Source of the DNA: Clostridiaceae bacterium BRH_c20a
Lineage (GTDB): Bacteria; Bacillota; Peptococcia; Peptococcales; BICA1-8
Reading direction: 5' to 3'
DNA: 61,329 bases
NCBI GenBank assembly: GCA_000961765.1
Contig: LADT01000014.1
Location: 1 to 61,329 of the forward strand
A program made the translations under genes and the position numbers. Under the pieces are notes generated by a model. It saw nothing but the letters and a program-made list of their open reading frames with translations, made no database searches and was not told the origin of the DNA. Positions within the stretch are counted from its first letter, which is position 1, and every line of letters begins with the position of its first letter. This document shows positions 1 to 8,892 of this stretch, one piece after another.

Positions 1-36
1 GATTCAAGTCCGACCACAGGATTAATCCCCCCTTAA

Positions 37-516
37 TTAAAGATCTACGTGAAGGAACTCCCCAAAAATAAAATAAATACATATCGTAATAATTACTGAG
101 TAAAATAGGTGAAGTAGGAACTTTTTATCTTTGATGTTCCATTCAGCTCCAGTTAAAAAGATAAAAAGCAGTAAACAGATTACACTGGAAATTATAAACA
201 ACTTCAACTTAATTCCAATTGAAAATAGTATAACTGTAATAACACTAGCTATTAATTTTGTAATATCTTTTTTATCCATCTTTGTAAAATCTATGGTTGA
301 TGGGCTTTTGGTAAGAATGCCGCCAATTGCAATAATTACACCTAATACTGCTAAAAAGTAAGAAATAACCTTGGGAAATGTCGCCGGACCTACAACTTTG
401 TTCCCTAGAGGAATCGGGAAATGATTACTAGTGACATATATCCAAAGGGCTGCAATTAGAGTTAAAAAGCCTAAAATTACATCTTTGCGCATTAAGTATT
501 TGAACAAAACTCCCAC
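37..516 (-). CDS. tctB: TctB-family small membrane subunit of a tripartite tricarboxylate transporter (second copy)
   Basis: Small integral membrane subunit of a TTT-type importer, which works with a large TctA channel and a periplasmic/lipoprotein TctC binder to take up carboxylates or sulfonates. About 159 residues with hydrophobic stretches near residues 12-30, 48-68, 88-122 and 135-152, and the GPATFPK-type segment after the first helix that is usual in TctB. It lies downstream of the TctC gene at 699-1709. No TctA follows inside the window; it would be expected just beyond the left edge. The start is uncertain: the GTG at 516 is close to a GGGAG-like site, and an ATG lies nine codons in. 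Confidence 0.75.
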   Translation of the reverse strand: MGVLFKYLMRKDVILGFLTLIAALWIYVTSNHFPIPLGNKVVGPATFPKVISYFLAVLGVIIAIGGILTKSPSTIDFTKMDKKDITKLIASVITVILFSIGIKLKLFIISSVICLLLFIFLTGAEWNIKDKKFLLHLFYSVIITICIYFIFGEFLHVDL

Positions 517-698
517 CCCATGTTTAAAAATAGATTTGGAAATATAAACAGCTAAGACCTATTTAACAACGCTCTTACTTGTATATAAATTTCATAAAAA
601 CTACACCCTATGCATTCTACTATTAAGTGCTTTAGCGGTGGTTGGCTACCTTAGAAGACGCCAACCACCCGCTACCCTACCCCAACGAACTAAATTAA

Positions 699-1709
699 TT
701 ACTTAAGTGATTTTGACAGCTCTATAAATTCGTTATATTGTTCATCTAAAAACTTAGCCCACTCAGAAGGATTATATATTTCAATATTACAAGCATTACT
801 ATCCATGTATTCTACAAATTTCTGTTTTGCCGCTGCTTTTTTGGCAGCTTCATAAAGAATATTAACAACCTCTTGCGGAGTTCCCTTCGGCGCCATTAAA
901 CCTCGCATTGCACAAGCCCTAAAAATTTCTATTCCCTTTTCAGAAAAAGTTGGCACGTCAGGGAATATGTCATACCTATTCTCTCCACCAATAGCTAACA
1001 CTTGTATTTTTCCAGATTTGACATGTGGAACTGCTTCTGCAACGTCCATCATCCCAACCGGAACATGATCCCCTAAAAGGGCTGGCATCATATCAGCAGT
1101 ACCTCCACCGAAGGGTACTAATTCAATTTCCGCCCCTATTGCTTTACCAAATGCAATTCCAGCTGTATGCCATGCCCCTCCGGGTGCTGTTACACCTACC
1201 TTGAGTTTTCCAGGATTTGCTTTCGCATATTCAACAAGCTCTTCAATTGTTTTCCACTTTGAATTACTATTTACGGCAAGGGCAAAATCATTAATATTTA
1301 CACCAATTATAGATTCAAATTTATCAGGTCCGATATCAACACCAGTTGCCGTACGCAGAGTAACCAATGGAGTAGCTGCCATCACGATTGTATATCCATC
1401 AGGTTTAGCAGTTATAGTATCTTGCAAACCAGTTGCGGATCCAGCCCCACCTTTATTTACCGGTACTATAGATACACCAAGTTCATCTTCCATACCTTCT
1501 GCAAGCATACGGGCTACTAGATCTGTACCACCACCAGCATTATAAGGAATTATTAATGTAATTTCTTTTTTGGGAAAGTCAACCTTTTTAGGCTCTGAGG
1601 TTTGCGACTCAGGTTGCGACTTAGGCTGGGATTCCTGCTGACCACAACCAACAATTACGAGTCCTACTGATAAAAGTAAAATTATCAATAAATAAACTGA
1701 CCTTTTCAT
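699..1709 (-). CDS. tctC: TctC/Bug-family solute-binding lipoprotein (second copy)
   Basis: Extracytoplasmic substrate-binding protein of a TTT transporter. The ATG at 1709 is chosen because AGGAGGG lies a proper distance upstream; longer frames to 1790 have no such site. The protein opens with a lysine-arginine n-region, a hydrophobic core and the lipobox VIVGC, so it should be a membrane-anchored lipoprotein. The mature part begins with a charged, Gln/Ser/Pro-rich linker, then the typical Bug motif around PKKEITLIIPYNAGGGTD and a later FGGGTADMMPALLG segment. It is the last gene but one of the catabolic cluster and pairs with the TctB at 37-516. It is clearly distinct from the other TctC at 14851-15882, so two substrates or two stereoisomers may be bound. 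The ligand cannot be told from sequence. Confidence 0.9.
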   Translation of the reverse strand: MKRSVYLLIILLLSVGLVIVGCGQQESQPKSQPESQTSEPKKVDFPKKEITLIIPYNAGGGTDLVARMLAEGMEDELGVSIVPVNKGGAGSATGLQDTITAKPDGYTIVMAATPLVTLRTATGVDIGPDKFESIIGVNINDFALAVNSNSKWKTIEELVEYAKANPGKLKVGVTAPGGAWHTAGIAFGKAIGAEIELVPFGGGTADMMPALLGDHVPVGMMDVAEAVPHVKSGKIQVLAIGGENRYDIFPDVPTFSEKGIEIFRACAMRGLMAPKGTPQEVVNILYEAAKKAAAKQKFVEYMDSNACNIEIYNPSEWAKFLDEQYNEFIELSKSLK

Positions 1710-2065
1710 TACAATAAACCCTCCTTTATTTTTTGTAGTAATTTTCACTTGTAGAGTACCATGCATGGTAATACTTCTCTTGGAACACACCCCCCTCTCA
1801 CCAGATCATTATTTTACATGTTTTTTGTACAACGAAGCTAAATATCATAAGTATATAAGCTGCCACACTAGAAAAAAGACAAAATTTTATAAATAATAAT
1901 TTTATTTTAAATTTCAATATATTGATTATTCAAAATAATAAAGTTCCTAAAATACTAAACAGGTAAGTGCCCCTTATTTAGCTAATTATTAGATGTTGCC
2001 CCATTAGACTAGATAATCAAATTTTATTTTGAGAGATCAAACTTTGCAAACTTTTTTAAATTAAT
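1710..2065. other. Intergenic, AT-rich
   Basis: About 356 bases between the D-2-hydroxyacid dehydrogenase and the second TctC gene. Very AT-rich with several short inverted A/T runs. I see no convincing gene, terminator or operator. Confidence 0.5.
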
Positions 2066-2992
2066 TTATTCCTTAAGCCCTCGAACGATTTTTTCGGCTA
2101 CTAATTCAGCTACCCGATTCTGAGCATCACTAGTCCAAGCTCCTAAATGAGGGGTGATTAAGAAGTTATTAAGATCAAATAATTTGGAATGTGGAATTTT
2201 CTGTTCAGGGGCAGGCTCATTCTCCATTACGTCACTACCAGCTCCACCCAACTTTCCGTCCGCAAGCGCCTTATATAGGGCTTCCTCATCTACTACTCCG
2301 CCCCTACTCATATTTATTAGAAATGCTCCTTTTTTCATCTTTGCAATTTGATCATAAGATATAAAATGATACGTTTCTTTTGTTAACGGTGCATGTATTG
2401 TCATGATATCTGCAACTGTAATTAGTTCATCTAAGGAAACCAATTTAATATCTTGTGGAACATTATTTTGAGATACGTAAGGGTCAAAAGCCATTACTTT
2501 CATTTTAAATGCATTAGCTATTTCCGCTACACGTAAACCTATTCTTCCCAGCCCTATGATACCAAGGGTTTTGCCTGACAATTCACCACCCATAAAAAGA
2601 AACTTATTCCAATCATTATCATCTCTAACATTTTTACTGGCAGCCCAAACATTCCTATATAAATTTAACATATGGGCAAAAGTTAGTTCAGCTACCGATT
2701 CTACATTGCCTCCGGGGATATTATAAACTTTAATATTTTTTTGTTTTGCATACTCAACATCTATATGATTCAATCCTACTCCTGGCACTGCGATTACTTT
2801 TAGTTTTGCACCTTTATCTATTACTTCTTTATCAACAGGTGTGTTACCCCTTACCATAACCGCATCATAATCTGCAATAACTTCTACTAAACCAGACTTA
2901 TTAATTTCAAATTCTTTCGTCACTTCACATTCCTTTTCCAGTATTTTTATACCAACCTCTTCCAAAATGTCAGCAAGTAAAACTTTGTACAT
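2066..2992 (-). CDS. D-isomer-specific 2-hydroxyacid dehydrogenase (SerA/SlcC-like)
   Basis: NAD(P)-dependent oxidation of a 2-hydroxyacid to the 2-oxoacid. The 308-residue protein has the family layout: split catalytic domain around a Rossmann core with GLGRIG near residue 147, the catalytic Arg in the NMSRGGVVDE segment, the catalytic Glu in ENEPAP and the catalytic His in TPHLGAW. The ATG at 2992 sits 8 bases after AAGGAG, better placed than the GTG at 3001. In aerobic sulfolactate degraders a member of this family, SlcC, oxidises (S)-sulfolactate while an Ldh_2-type enzyme, ComC, handles the (R) form; both family types occur here next to a SuyAB-like lyase. That is an analogy; a phosphoglycerate or other hydroxyacid substrate cannot be excluded. 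Confidence 0.9.
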   Translation of the reverse strand: MYKVLLADILEEVGIKILEKECEVTKEFEINKSGLVEVIADYDAVMVRGNTPVDKEVIDKGAKLKVIAVPGVGLNHIDVEYAKQKNIKVYNIPGGNVESVAELTFAHMLNLYRNVWAASKNVRDDNDWNKFLFMGGELSGKTLGIIGLGRIGLRVAEIANAFKMKVMAFDPYVSQNNVPQDIKLVSLDELITVADIMTIHAPLTKETYHFISYDQIAKMKKGAFLINMSRGGVVDEEALYKALADGKLGGAGSDVMENEPAPEQKIPHSKLFDLNNFLITPHLGAWTSDAQNRVAELVAEKIVRGLKE

Positions 2993-3412
2993 AACATTCA
3001 CTCCTTATCAATTCGCAAAATTGTAGATACCCCAAAAAGCTCTATCTAATAAATTGCTAGTTTTAAATTTCCAGGGAAATAAAGACAGAATACCGTTATC
3101 CACGTTTAAAGTTCCGCAATAAACGAATCACCACCCCATGATTTCGGTAAGCGACATTCCACTTTCCAGATCTTTAATCATAATATTCTGCATTTATTCA
3201 AATTTTCCTCCTAAAATTAAAAATAAATGTAAAATTTTATTACAAAATTAGCCTAAGAAATTAGCTCGGACAATGTCACATAGAAATTTTAATGCAACGA
3301 GAAACTGAGAAGATAATTGTAGTTATTCCGAAATAATTGTCAAAAAATAGCGCTTTTTGGAATTTCCCTTTCAATAGAGTTGCTTTCAATAAGTACTATT
3401 TACTTTTATTAC
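2993..3412. other. Intergenic with a possible tiny or decayed reading frame
   Basis: A gap of 420 bases inside the catabolic cluster. On the minus strand an ATG at 3193 opens a 21-codon frame ending in TGA at 3128-3130; the same frame stays open beyond the TGA to a TGA near 3011. A GGAGG at 3207-3211 lies 13 bases before the ATG, rather far. I recognise no protein in it. The rest is AT-rich without a clear terminator. Confidence 0.3.
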
Positions 3413-4585
3413 CTACTGTCTCGGATTATCTCTGGAAACAATTAATAATTCATTATGCCCTAAAATTTCAGCTTTAGTTTGCACTCCCGAAGCTACATCC
3501 AAAACTTGTTGGAGTAAATCTTCTCCACATTCTTCAATTGTCTTTTCCCCCTCTATAATGGGCCCAGCATTAAAGTCTATGTTATCGTTCATCATTTCGA
3601 ATGTGTGCGGATTTCCAGTTACTTTAATTACCGGTACAGTCGGGAAACCTGTGGGCGTCCCTCTACCCGAAGTAAACAAGACAATTTGAACTCCAGATGA
3701 TACCATGCCCGTTACACATTCTCCATCATGTCCATGCGAATCCATTAAATATAAGCCCTCACCCTGTAGACGCTGACCATATTTGAGAACGCCATCAATT
3801 TGTCGACTTCCTGATTTAAGTATATTTCCCAAAGCTTTTTCGACAACCGTACTTACCCCACCATCCATATTGCCAACACTTATTAATGCGCCTCTTTTTT
3901 CGAATCTTTTATCCTGTCCGCCATTTCTTAATATTTCTTCCCAACGATTTACTACCGCAAAAATTTCATCAGCCACTTCCTTAGAAGCTGCTCTACGCAT
4001 CAAAATATGCTCCGCCCCAAGTATTTCAGTAATCTCTGTAAAAATGCATGTGCCACCCGCACGTATTATACTATCGGAAATAAAACCCAACACTGGATTG
4101 GCAGCAATTCCAGAGGTAGCATCTGTACCCCCACACTTAAGACCAATCTTAAGGCTACTGGCGGGGACCTTCTGCCTTTTCAGTCTGCCAATATTATCAA
4201 CCAATATTCTTGCAAGCCTTGTTCCTTTTTCAATTGTCTTAAGGCTTCCTCCCTCTTTCTGTATAACAACCATTTCTACCGGCTTACCCGAACTGGCAAT
4301 ACCATCGGCAAGTTCGCAAGGCTGAAAACGTTCACAACCTAAACCCACAACAAGAACAGCTCCAACATTCGGGTGTAGACCTAGTCCCTTTAAAGTATTG
4401 GCAGTTTGCTCAAAATCCACTCCTATTTGTCCACATCCAACTGCATGAGTCAATGCTATTGCCCCTTCCACTTGATTGGCAATTTGTTCTGCTACCTTAT
4501 TTGCACAGTATACTGAAGGTAATATAGCTAAATGATTTCTAACCCCAACTTCATCGTTATTCCTTATATATCCTTCAAAGTACAT
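3413..4585 (-). CDS. UxaA/GarD/SuyB-family lyase, large subunit
   Basis: Large subunit of a split UxaA-family enzyme. Members dehydrate sugar acids (altronate, galactarate) or, as SuyB with SuyA, remove sulfite from (2R)-3-sulfolactate to give pyruvate. The ATG at 4585 has GGGGG seven bases upstream; the longer frame to 4603 lacks a site. About 390 residues, the usual size of the stand-alone large subunit. Family segments visible: EGYIRNNDEVGVRNH at the N-terminus, a THAVGCGQ motif with Cys near 55, GLGCERFQP near 85, KCGGTDATSGIAANP near 155 and a glycine-rich FTSGRGTPTGFP segment near 300. The small SAF-domain subunit lies 28 bases upstream. Cys and acidic residues fit an iron- or metal-dependent lyase. 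Substrate is inferred from neighbours only: dehydrogenases of both 2-hydroxyacid families, a LarA racemase and TTT transporters favour a 2-hydroxyacid such as sulfolactate. Confidence 0.85.
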   Translation of the reverse strand: MYFEGYIRNNDEVGVRNHLAILPSVYCANKVAEQIANQVEGAIALTHAVGCGQIGVDFEQTANTLKGLGLHPNVGAVLVVGLGCERFQPCELADGIASSGKPVEMVVIQKEGGSLKTIEKGTRLARILVDNIGRLKRQKVPASSLKIGLKCGGTDATSGIAANPVLGFISDSIIRAGGTCIFTEITEILGAEHILMRRAASKEVADEIFAVVNRWEEILRNGGQDKRFEKRGALISVGNMDGGVSTVVEKALGNILKSGSRQIDGVLKYGQRLQGEGLYLMDSHGHDGECVTGMVSSGVQIVLFTSGRGTPTGFPTVPVIKVTGNPHTFEMMNDNIDFNAGPIIEGEKTIEECGEDLLQQVLDVASGVQTKAEILGHNELLIVSRDNPRQ

Positions 4586-4613
4586 TTCTATCCCCCTATC
4601 CAAATTACTTTTT

Positions 4614-4904
4614 TTACTTGCCTCTTTCGCTTGCTATATTATGCGTATGCACCCATTGTCCCGCCTTTATATCCTGAGTAGCAAAACCTATATCTTCACC
4701 ATATTTAATTATCCTATCCTGTTTTTTAATATCTTGAACTGCAACTTTATGACCAAATGGAATCTTCTCTTTTAGAATAAAGCAAATTGATTTACCCTTT
4801 ACTTCTAGATGAATTTCTTTACCAATCATGTTAAGTTCAGTTAATGCAACAGAAACATTATCCTCTAGGCTTAGGAGATAAATTTGTCTTTTCAAAAGTT
4901 TCAC
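4614..4904 (-). CDS. UxaA/SuyA-family lyase, small SAF-domain subunit
   Basis: Small partner of the lyase at 3413-4585, about 93-96 residues. It is almost entirely an SAF domain, with IPFGHKVAVQDI near residues 49-60, KYGEDIG, AT-DI and the terminal VHTHN motif that in UxaA and SuyA contributes to the active site. The N-terminal part (DNVSVALTEL) also follows the family. The start may be the GTG at 4904, which overlaps the stop of the upstream dehydrogenase (GTGA), or a TTG three codons later that is better spaced from the GAGGGGG site. Tight coupling to both neighbours shows the dehydrogenase and lyase are made together. Confidence 0.88.
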   Translation of the reverse strand: MKLLKRQIYLLSLEDNVSVALTELNMIGKEIHLEVKGKSICFILKEKIPFGHKVAVQDIKKQDRIIKYGEDIGFATQDIKAGQWVHTHNIASERGK

Positions 4905-5908
4905 CCCCTCGATGTTAATTTCTTAACTTTCAACTCATTAGCTAAGCTGTCAAGATCCTCAACAATCTTATCCTCCAAGGGAATACCAAACACCTTTCTT
5001 TGTTTTACTTTTTCAATACTCTTTTCACCCGGAATAAACACACGTTCAAAACCTGCAAGAGAAGGTGAATTTTTAAGATTCTGAACCATTTCGTCCATTC
5101 TAGCTTTAAACCTATCTAAAGAGAGAAATTTATCTATATTAATAGCAAGCATAAGCGTCCCATTCCGTTCCGAGTCAGTAAGGACCTTAGATAAGATTTC
5201 GATGGCCAAAGCAAGTCCATAACCCTTCGCCCCCGCCATGGGAAGTATTGCACCGGCAAGCGCTTCTGCAGGATCACTAGTTGGATTACCATCTTTATCT
5301 ATACCCCAACCAATCGGTATCTTCTCCCCACGCTTAGCAGCCAGGATAACCTTGCCACGGGCAACCACACTTGTGGAAGCATCAAAAATAAATGGCGGTT
5401 CATTTCCACAAGGTACAGCGACAGCAAGAGGATTAGCACCAACCATAGGCTTTTTCCCGCCGTACGGAGTAACATTAGGAGCAGCTGTACTGATGGCAAT
5501 ACCTACCATGTCTTTTTTTAAAGCCATCATAGCATAATAAGCTAACATCCCTGTATGATTTGAATTCCTAAGTGCTACGCAATAAATACCTGTTTCAGCT
5601 TTTTGCAAACAAAGTTCCATAGCTTTTACAGCACTAATAAGCCCAAGAACATTACCTCCATCAATAACTGCCGAACTCACAGTTTCCTGTAAAACTTTTA
5701 TCTCTTGGTGTGGTTCAATAAGCCCTTTTTCGAAATGTTCTTTATACATAACCAATCTAGATACTCCATGGGAACTTACACCCCTAAGATCTGCCTCTAC
5801 TAAAACATCCGCGGCAATACGGGCGTTTTCAGGACTAACACCACAACGGGTTAATACTTCGCAACCAAACTCAAACAATTGTTCATTTGTAAATAGCTTC
5901 TCATTCAT
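4901..5908 (-). CDS. Ldh_2-family (malate/L-lactate/sulfolactate type) dehydrogenase, copy 2
   Basis: NAD(P)-dependent 2-hydroxyacid dehydrogenase of the Ldh_2 (YlbC/AllD/ComC) fold, unrelated to classical Rossmann LDH. Visible family marks: EADLRGVSSHGVSRL with the conserved His near residue 47, NSNHTGMLAYY near 117, GANPLAVAVP, ARGK near 184 and AKGYGLALAIEIL near 227. Start ATG at 5908 is preceded by GAGGAGAAGG. At 335 residues it is shorter than its neighbour: the stretch after EILSKVLT lacks about 15-20 residues that the other copy has, a region that usually lies near the active site. It overlaps the SAF subunit by four bases. ComC, which makes or uses (R)-sulfolactate, belongs to this family, but so do malate, ureidoglycolate and diketogulonate enzymes. 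Confidence 0.9.
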   Translation of the reverse strand: MNEKLFTNEQLFEFGCEVLTRCGVSPENARIAADVLVEADLRGVSSHGVSRLVMYKEHFEKGLIEPHQEIKVLQETVSSAVIDGGNVLGLISAVKAMELCLQKAETGIYCVALRNSNHTGMLAYYAMMALKKDMVGIAISTAAPNVTPYGGKKPMVGANPLAVAVPCGNEPPFIFDASTSVVARGKVILAAKRGEKIPIGWGIDKDGNPTSDPAEALAGAILPMAGAKGYGLALAIEILSKVLTDSERNGTLMLAINIDKFLSLDRFKARMDEMVQNLKNSPSLAGFERVFIPGEKSIEKVKQRKVFGIPLEDKIVEDLDSLANELKVKKLTSRG

Positions 5909-5927
5909 TTTCCTTCTCCTCTCTAAA

Positions 5928-6977
5928 TTATATTCTTTCAGCTATATTTAAGGACTCAGCTAATAAATTAAGGTCATTTATAACCTTTTCATCTAACCCA
6001 ATACCCTTTTTAAGCCCTTCCTGCATACGGTTGTGTTCAATTTCACCAGGCAAATATATTTCATCAACATTAGGAGCTGCAGGCGACCCCTTTATCTCAT
6101 TAATTAATTCCTCGATCCGTTCTTCAAATTGTTTTAGCGACATAAAATTATCTATTCGAAAAACACTTATAAAAGCCCCCAAATTTAAAGGTGTCTCAAA
6201 ATCTTCAGTCATAGATGGAACTTTCGATCCAAAATTGGCTCCAGTTAACACCCCAGCTAATATATCTACCAAAAGCGAAAGACCATATCCCTTTGGGCCA
6301 CCAAAGGGAAGAACTGTTCCAAATCTAGCCTTTTCCGCATCTTCCGTTGGGTTTCCATCCTTATCCAGCGCCCAGCCTAATGGAATTTTATCTCCTTTTT
6401 TTGCTGCCAAGAGTATTTTCCCCCTGGCAACAGTGCTTGTAGCCATATCTAGGACAATTGCCGGGAACCTACCCGCAGGCACTCCTACCGAGATAGGATT
6501 TGTCCCCAGAATAGGCCTTATACCTCCCCATGGGGCCATATGAGCCGAAGCATTACCAACACAAAATCCTATCATACCTTCTTTAGCAACTTTCAGTACA
6601 TAATCAGCACAAATGCCTATATGATTTGTATTCTTTATTCCGACCATGCTTTGCCCATTTTCCTGGGCTATGGAAATAGCCCTATTTACGCCATCAGTCA
6701 CATTAATTTGCCCTAGCCCATTATCTCCATCAATCAAAACTGTCGTGGAGGTTGATTTTATAACCTTTGGATTTGGATTGGGATTAATTAATCCAAGCTG
6801 AATCCTTTTTATATAGACAGGCAACCTAGCCACACCGTGAGAGGAAACACCACGCAAGTCCGCAGTTACTAAATTATCTGTAACTAATTTTGCATTTGCT
6901 TCAGATACACCTACGTGCATTAAAATTTTGTTGCAAAAGGCTTTAATCTCAGTGTGCATATATTCCAAATTAGCCAC
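5928..6977 (-). CDS. Ldh_2-family 2-hydroxyacid dehydrogenase, copy 1
   Basis: Second member of the same fold, about 346-349 residues, full length for the family. Same markers in the same order: TADLRGVSSHGVARL near residue 39, NTNHIGICADY near 117, GTNPISVGVP, STVARGK near 190, PKGYGLSLLVDIL near 232. Only 19 bases separate it from copy 2. The start is not settled: GTG at 6977 is too close to the GGGGGAG site, whereas a TTG three codons in is spaced 8 bases from it. Two diverged tandem copies suggest different stereo- or chain specificities and not simple dosage. The pair together with a D-2-hydroxyacid dehydrogenase could racemise a hydroxyacid through the oxoacid. Confidence 0.9.
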   Translation of the reverse strand: MANLEYMHTEIKAFCNKILMHVGVSEANAKLVTDNLVTADLRGVSSHGVARLPVYIKRIQLGLINPNPNPKVIKSTSTTVLIDGDNGLGQINVTDGVNRAISIAQENGQSMVGIKNTNHIGICADYVLKVAKEGMIGFCVGNASAHMAPWGGIRPILGTNPISVGVPAGRFPAIVLDMATSTVARGKILLAAKKGDKIPLGWALDKDGNPTEDAEKARFGTVLPFGGPKGYGLSLLVDILAGVLTGANFGSKVPSMTEDFETPLNLGAFISVFRIDNFMSLKQFEERIEELINEIKGSPAAPNVDEIYLPGEIEHNRMQEGLKKGIGLDEKVINDLNLLAESLNIAERI

Positions 6978-7495
6978 TCCCCCAGTTTTATAAATTTCAA
7001 AGAAGTACCTCTTGCCAGCATCAAACTAGCTTTTGTTTCAAGTAATATCACCTCCTCCTTTTGATCAGTTTTCACTCTAAGCTAATCATTGCTGTTATTA
7101 ATACATCACCTGCGAGCATTTCCGAAAATGGCTATTCCATTTTTCACTGTATCTCAAACCATTTTCATTGATATCATTCTCCTTATTACGGTATTATCCT
7201 TCCTGTATATTTCGGATAATTAAAATAAAATCTTCACCATCTTTTGCCTTGTGATTAATGCATGTGTCTTGCAACAAGTTCCATGGGGTGTTTTAAATAC
7301 ATGGCTTTCTCATTTCCCAAAGATGTGACAACCGCATCATTTATGAAGTACATATCAATGTGACTATGTTTGCTTTGCTTGTTTTTGTAGAAATTATTTT
7401 TTAATTCGTTATTTTTCGGAATAAGGGGTATGGTTCAAAAAAAAACATCCCACTATATGTAATACAATTCCATCATCCTAAAAACCCTAACAAAT
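6978..7495. other. Long intergenic region between larA-like and Ldh_2 genes
   Basis: About 518 bases. A run of nine or ten A residues near 7436-7446 (T on the transcribed strand) follows the larA-like gene but I find no strong stem before it. An imperfect hairpin with arms GAAAATGG/CCATTTTTC lies near 7126-7147. The length leaves room for a promoter driving the Ldh_2-lyase genes, but no clean sigma-A or sigma-54 site could be picked. Confidence 0.4.
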
Positions 7496-8794
7496 TTAGT
7501 TTTTACCTCTTTTTGAAGTTACTACTTGCAAACTATGAGGAAGTACAATAATCTTTGCATTCTTCCCATAATGATTTAAACCATATTCCAATGCATCACT
7601 TACATTGTTCATGGCTTTCATGTGCATTTTCTCTACAATTTCTGGAGTCTTTGAGTCAGTAATACAAACTTTAGCATGTCTTAATGTCAATGCCATCAAA
7701 TAAGCTCTTTGCCCTCCAGCAAGATACCCGTTTTGCTGGATGTCTAGTATTATATTTTCAATATTTTCAGCACTTTGCATAATGTGATAGAACCTTTGTT
7801 CTCCTAATCCTCGCCCTGCCCCCTCTTCCGTCTCGGCAGGGGTAATAATGAGTCCACCCTTTTTTACAGCAGGGTAATTACTAAAAGCTATACAACTAGC
7901 ACCCCTAGTTGCTTGATATAAATTTGCGTCTTTCGGAAAACCAATACCTGCTATAGCTATATCAGCCTGCTCTTCAATTTCTACCTGGTAGACTTTTTTA
8001 GCAATTTCAATACCCTGATAATAGGCCTCTTTAAAACAACCGGCTACAACCCCAGCTATTTCTCCTTTATCATTCAAAATAGCATTAAGTATAAATCCCA
8101 ACCCAGCCATTTCGGCTATTTCCATTGCATTTTCGTGAAATATGTTCTCGCATATATTGCCAATTTGTGTATTTGGGTGATCAAAAACTTCAGGCCTATG
8201 CTGAAACATAATTGTTTCTTCTCCGGCAACTCCAATTGCAATACTTTTTCTACCCCCACTAAATCCGGCATAAAAATGAGGTTCAATTACTCCTGTGCTG
8301 ATAAGCAAATCAGCATTTGCTGCAATCCTATTAATCCACACAGGGCAGCCAAAGCTAGTTTTACCTAAAAATAACTGCTCACTTTTCTCATTACCTACGT
8401 GATTGATAATCTTATATCTTTCAACAATATCTTTATTTAGCCGCTCAATTAGCTCATTCTTAGTATTTGGTCTATGAAGACCTGTCGCAATAAGAATTTT
8501 TATATGCTCAGGTTTAACTTTTGCTTTTTCTAGCTCAGTTAATATAGCCGGAACCAATAAGTGATCAGGAGTCGGCCTAGTAATATCTGTAATGACAATA
8601 ACTACACGTTTTTTTCCTCTCGCTAATTCTATTAGAGGTTTACTATTAGTTGGATTTACCAACACATCTCTAATTGCTTTGGCAGGGTTATCTAAAATCT
8701 GAATAACTTGCGGTTTAAGTACTCCTAACAAGTTTTCATCCGGTATTGCAAGTTCTATTTCTCTTTTATTTAACGGAATTTTTACAATTGCCAT
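7496..8794 (-). CDS. larA: LarA-family nickel-pincer hydroxyacid racemase
   Basis: Member of the LarA superfamily, enzymes that racemise or epimerise 2-hydroxyacids with a nickel pincer nucleotide (NPN) cofactor bound to a lysine. The 432-residue protein keeps the key residues at almost the same numbers as Lactiplantibacillus LarA: GLH with His107, EPHFYAG with His173, GGRKS with Lys183 and FQHRP with His199. An N-terminal ITDITRPTPD segment near residue 69 also follows the family. Start ATG at 8794 follows GAGGAG. No larB, larC or larE cofactor genes are in the window, so they must be elsewhere. Family members act on lactate, malate, phenyllactate or gluconate-type substrates; here the neighbours suggest the same hydroxyacid that the dehydrogenases and lyase handle. 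Confidence 0.88.
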   Translation of the reverse strand: MAIVKIPLNKREIELAIPDENLLGVLKPQVIQILDNPAKAIRDVLVNPTNSKPLIELARGKKRVVIVITDITRPTPDHLLVPAILTELEKAKVKPEHIKILIATGLHRPNTKNELIERLNKDIVERYKIINHVGNEKSEQLFLGKTSFGCPVWINRIAANADLLISTGVIEPHFYAGFSGGRKSIAIGVAGEETIMFQHRPEVFDHPNTQIGNICENIFHENAMEIAEMAGLGFILNAILNDKGEIAGVVAGCFKEAYYQGIEIAKKVYQVEIEEQADIAIAGIGFPKDANLYQATRGASCIAFSNYPAVKKGGLIITPAETEEGAGRGLGEQRFYHIMQSAENIENIILDIQQNGYLAGGQRAYLMALTLRHAKVCITDSKTPEIVEKMHMKAMNNVSDALEYGLNHYGKNAKIIVLPHSLQVVTSKRGKN

Positions 8795-8835
8795 ATCATT
8801 ACTCCTCTAATTAAAACTCTCATTTAATATATAAA

Positions 8836-8856
8836 AGGGGAGAGTTTTTCTCCCCT
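8836..8856 (-). terminator. Hairpin after the glycyl radical enzyme gene
   Basis: Arms AGGGGAG and CTCCCCT enclose a 7-base loop and are followed, on the minus strand, by TTTTAT. It lies between the GRE stop and the larA-like gene, so it may end or attenuate the upstream transcript. Confidence 0.5.
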
Positions 8857-8892
8857 CTACACCCATCCGTTCCTTAAAAACAATTAGACTTG

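Noticed and set aside
3413-4904. Naming the split lyase suyA/suyB outright
   Set aside because: UxaA-type altronate dehydratases can also be split into SAF and large subunits; sequence by eye does not separate the two.
6978-7495. Possible sigma-54 promoter in the large catabolic gap
   Set aside because: CTTGCAACAAGTTCCATG near 7268 has GCAA but the opposite half does not fit GTGCCA, and no sigma-54 activator gene is in the cluster.
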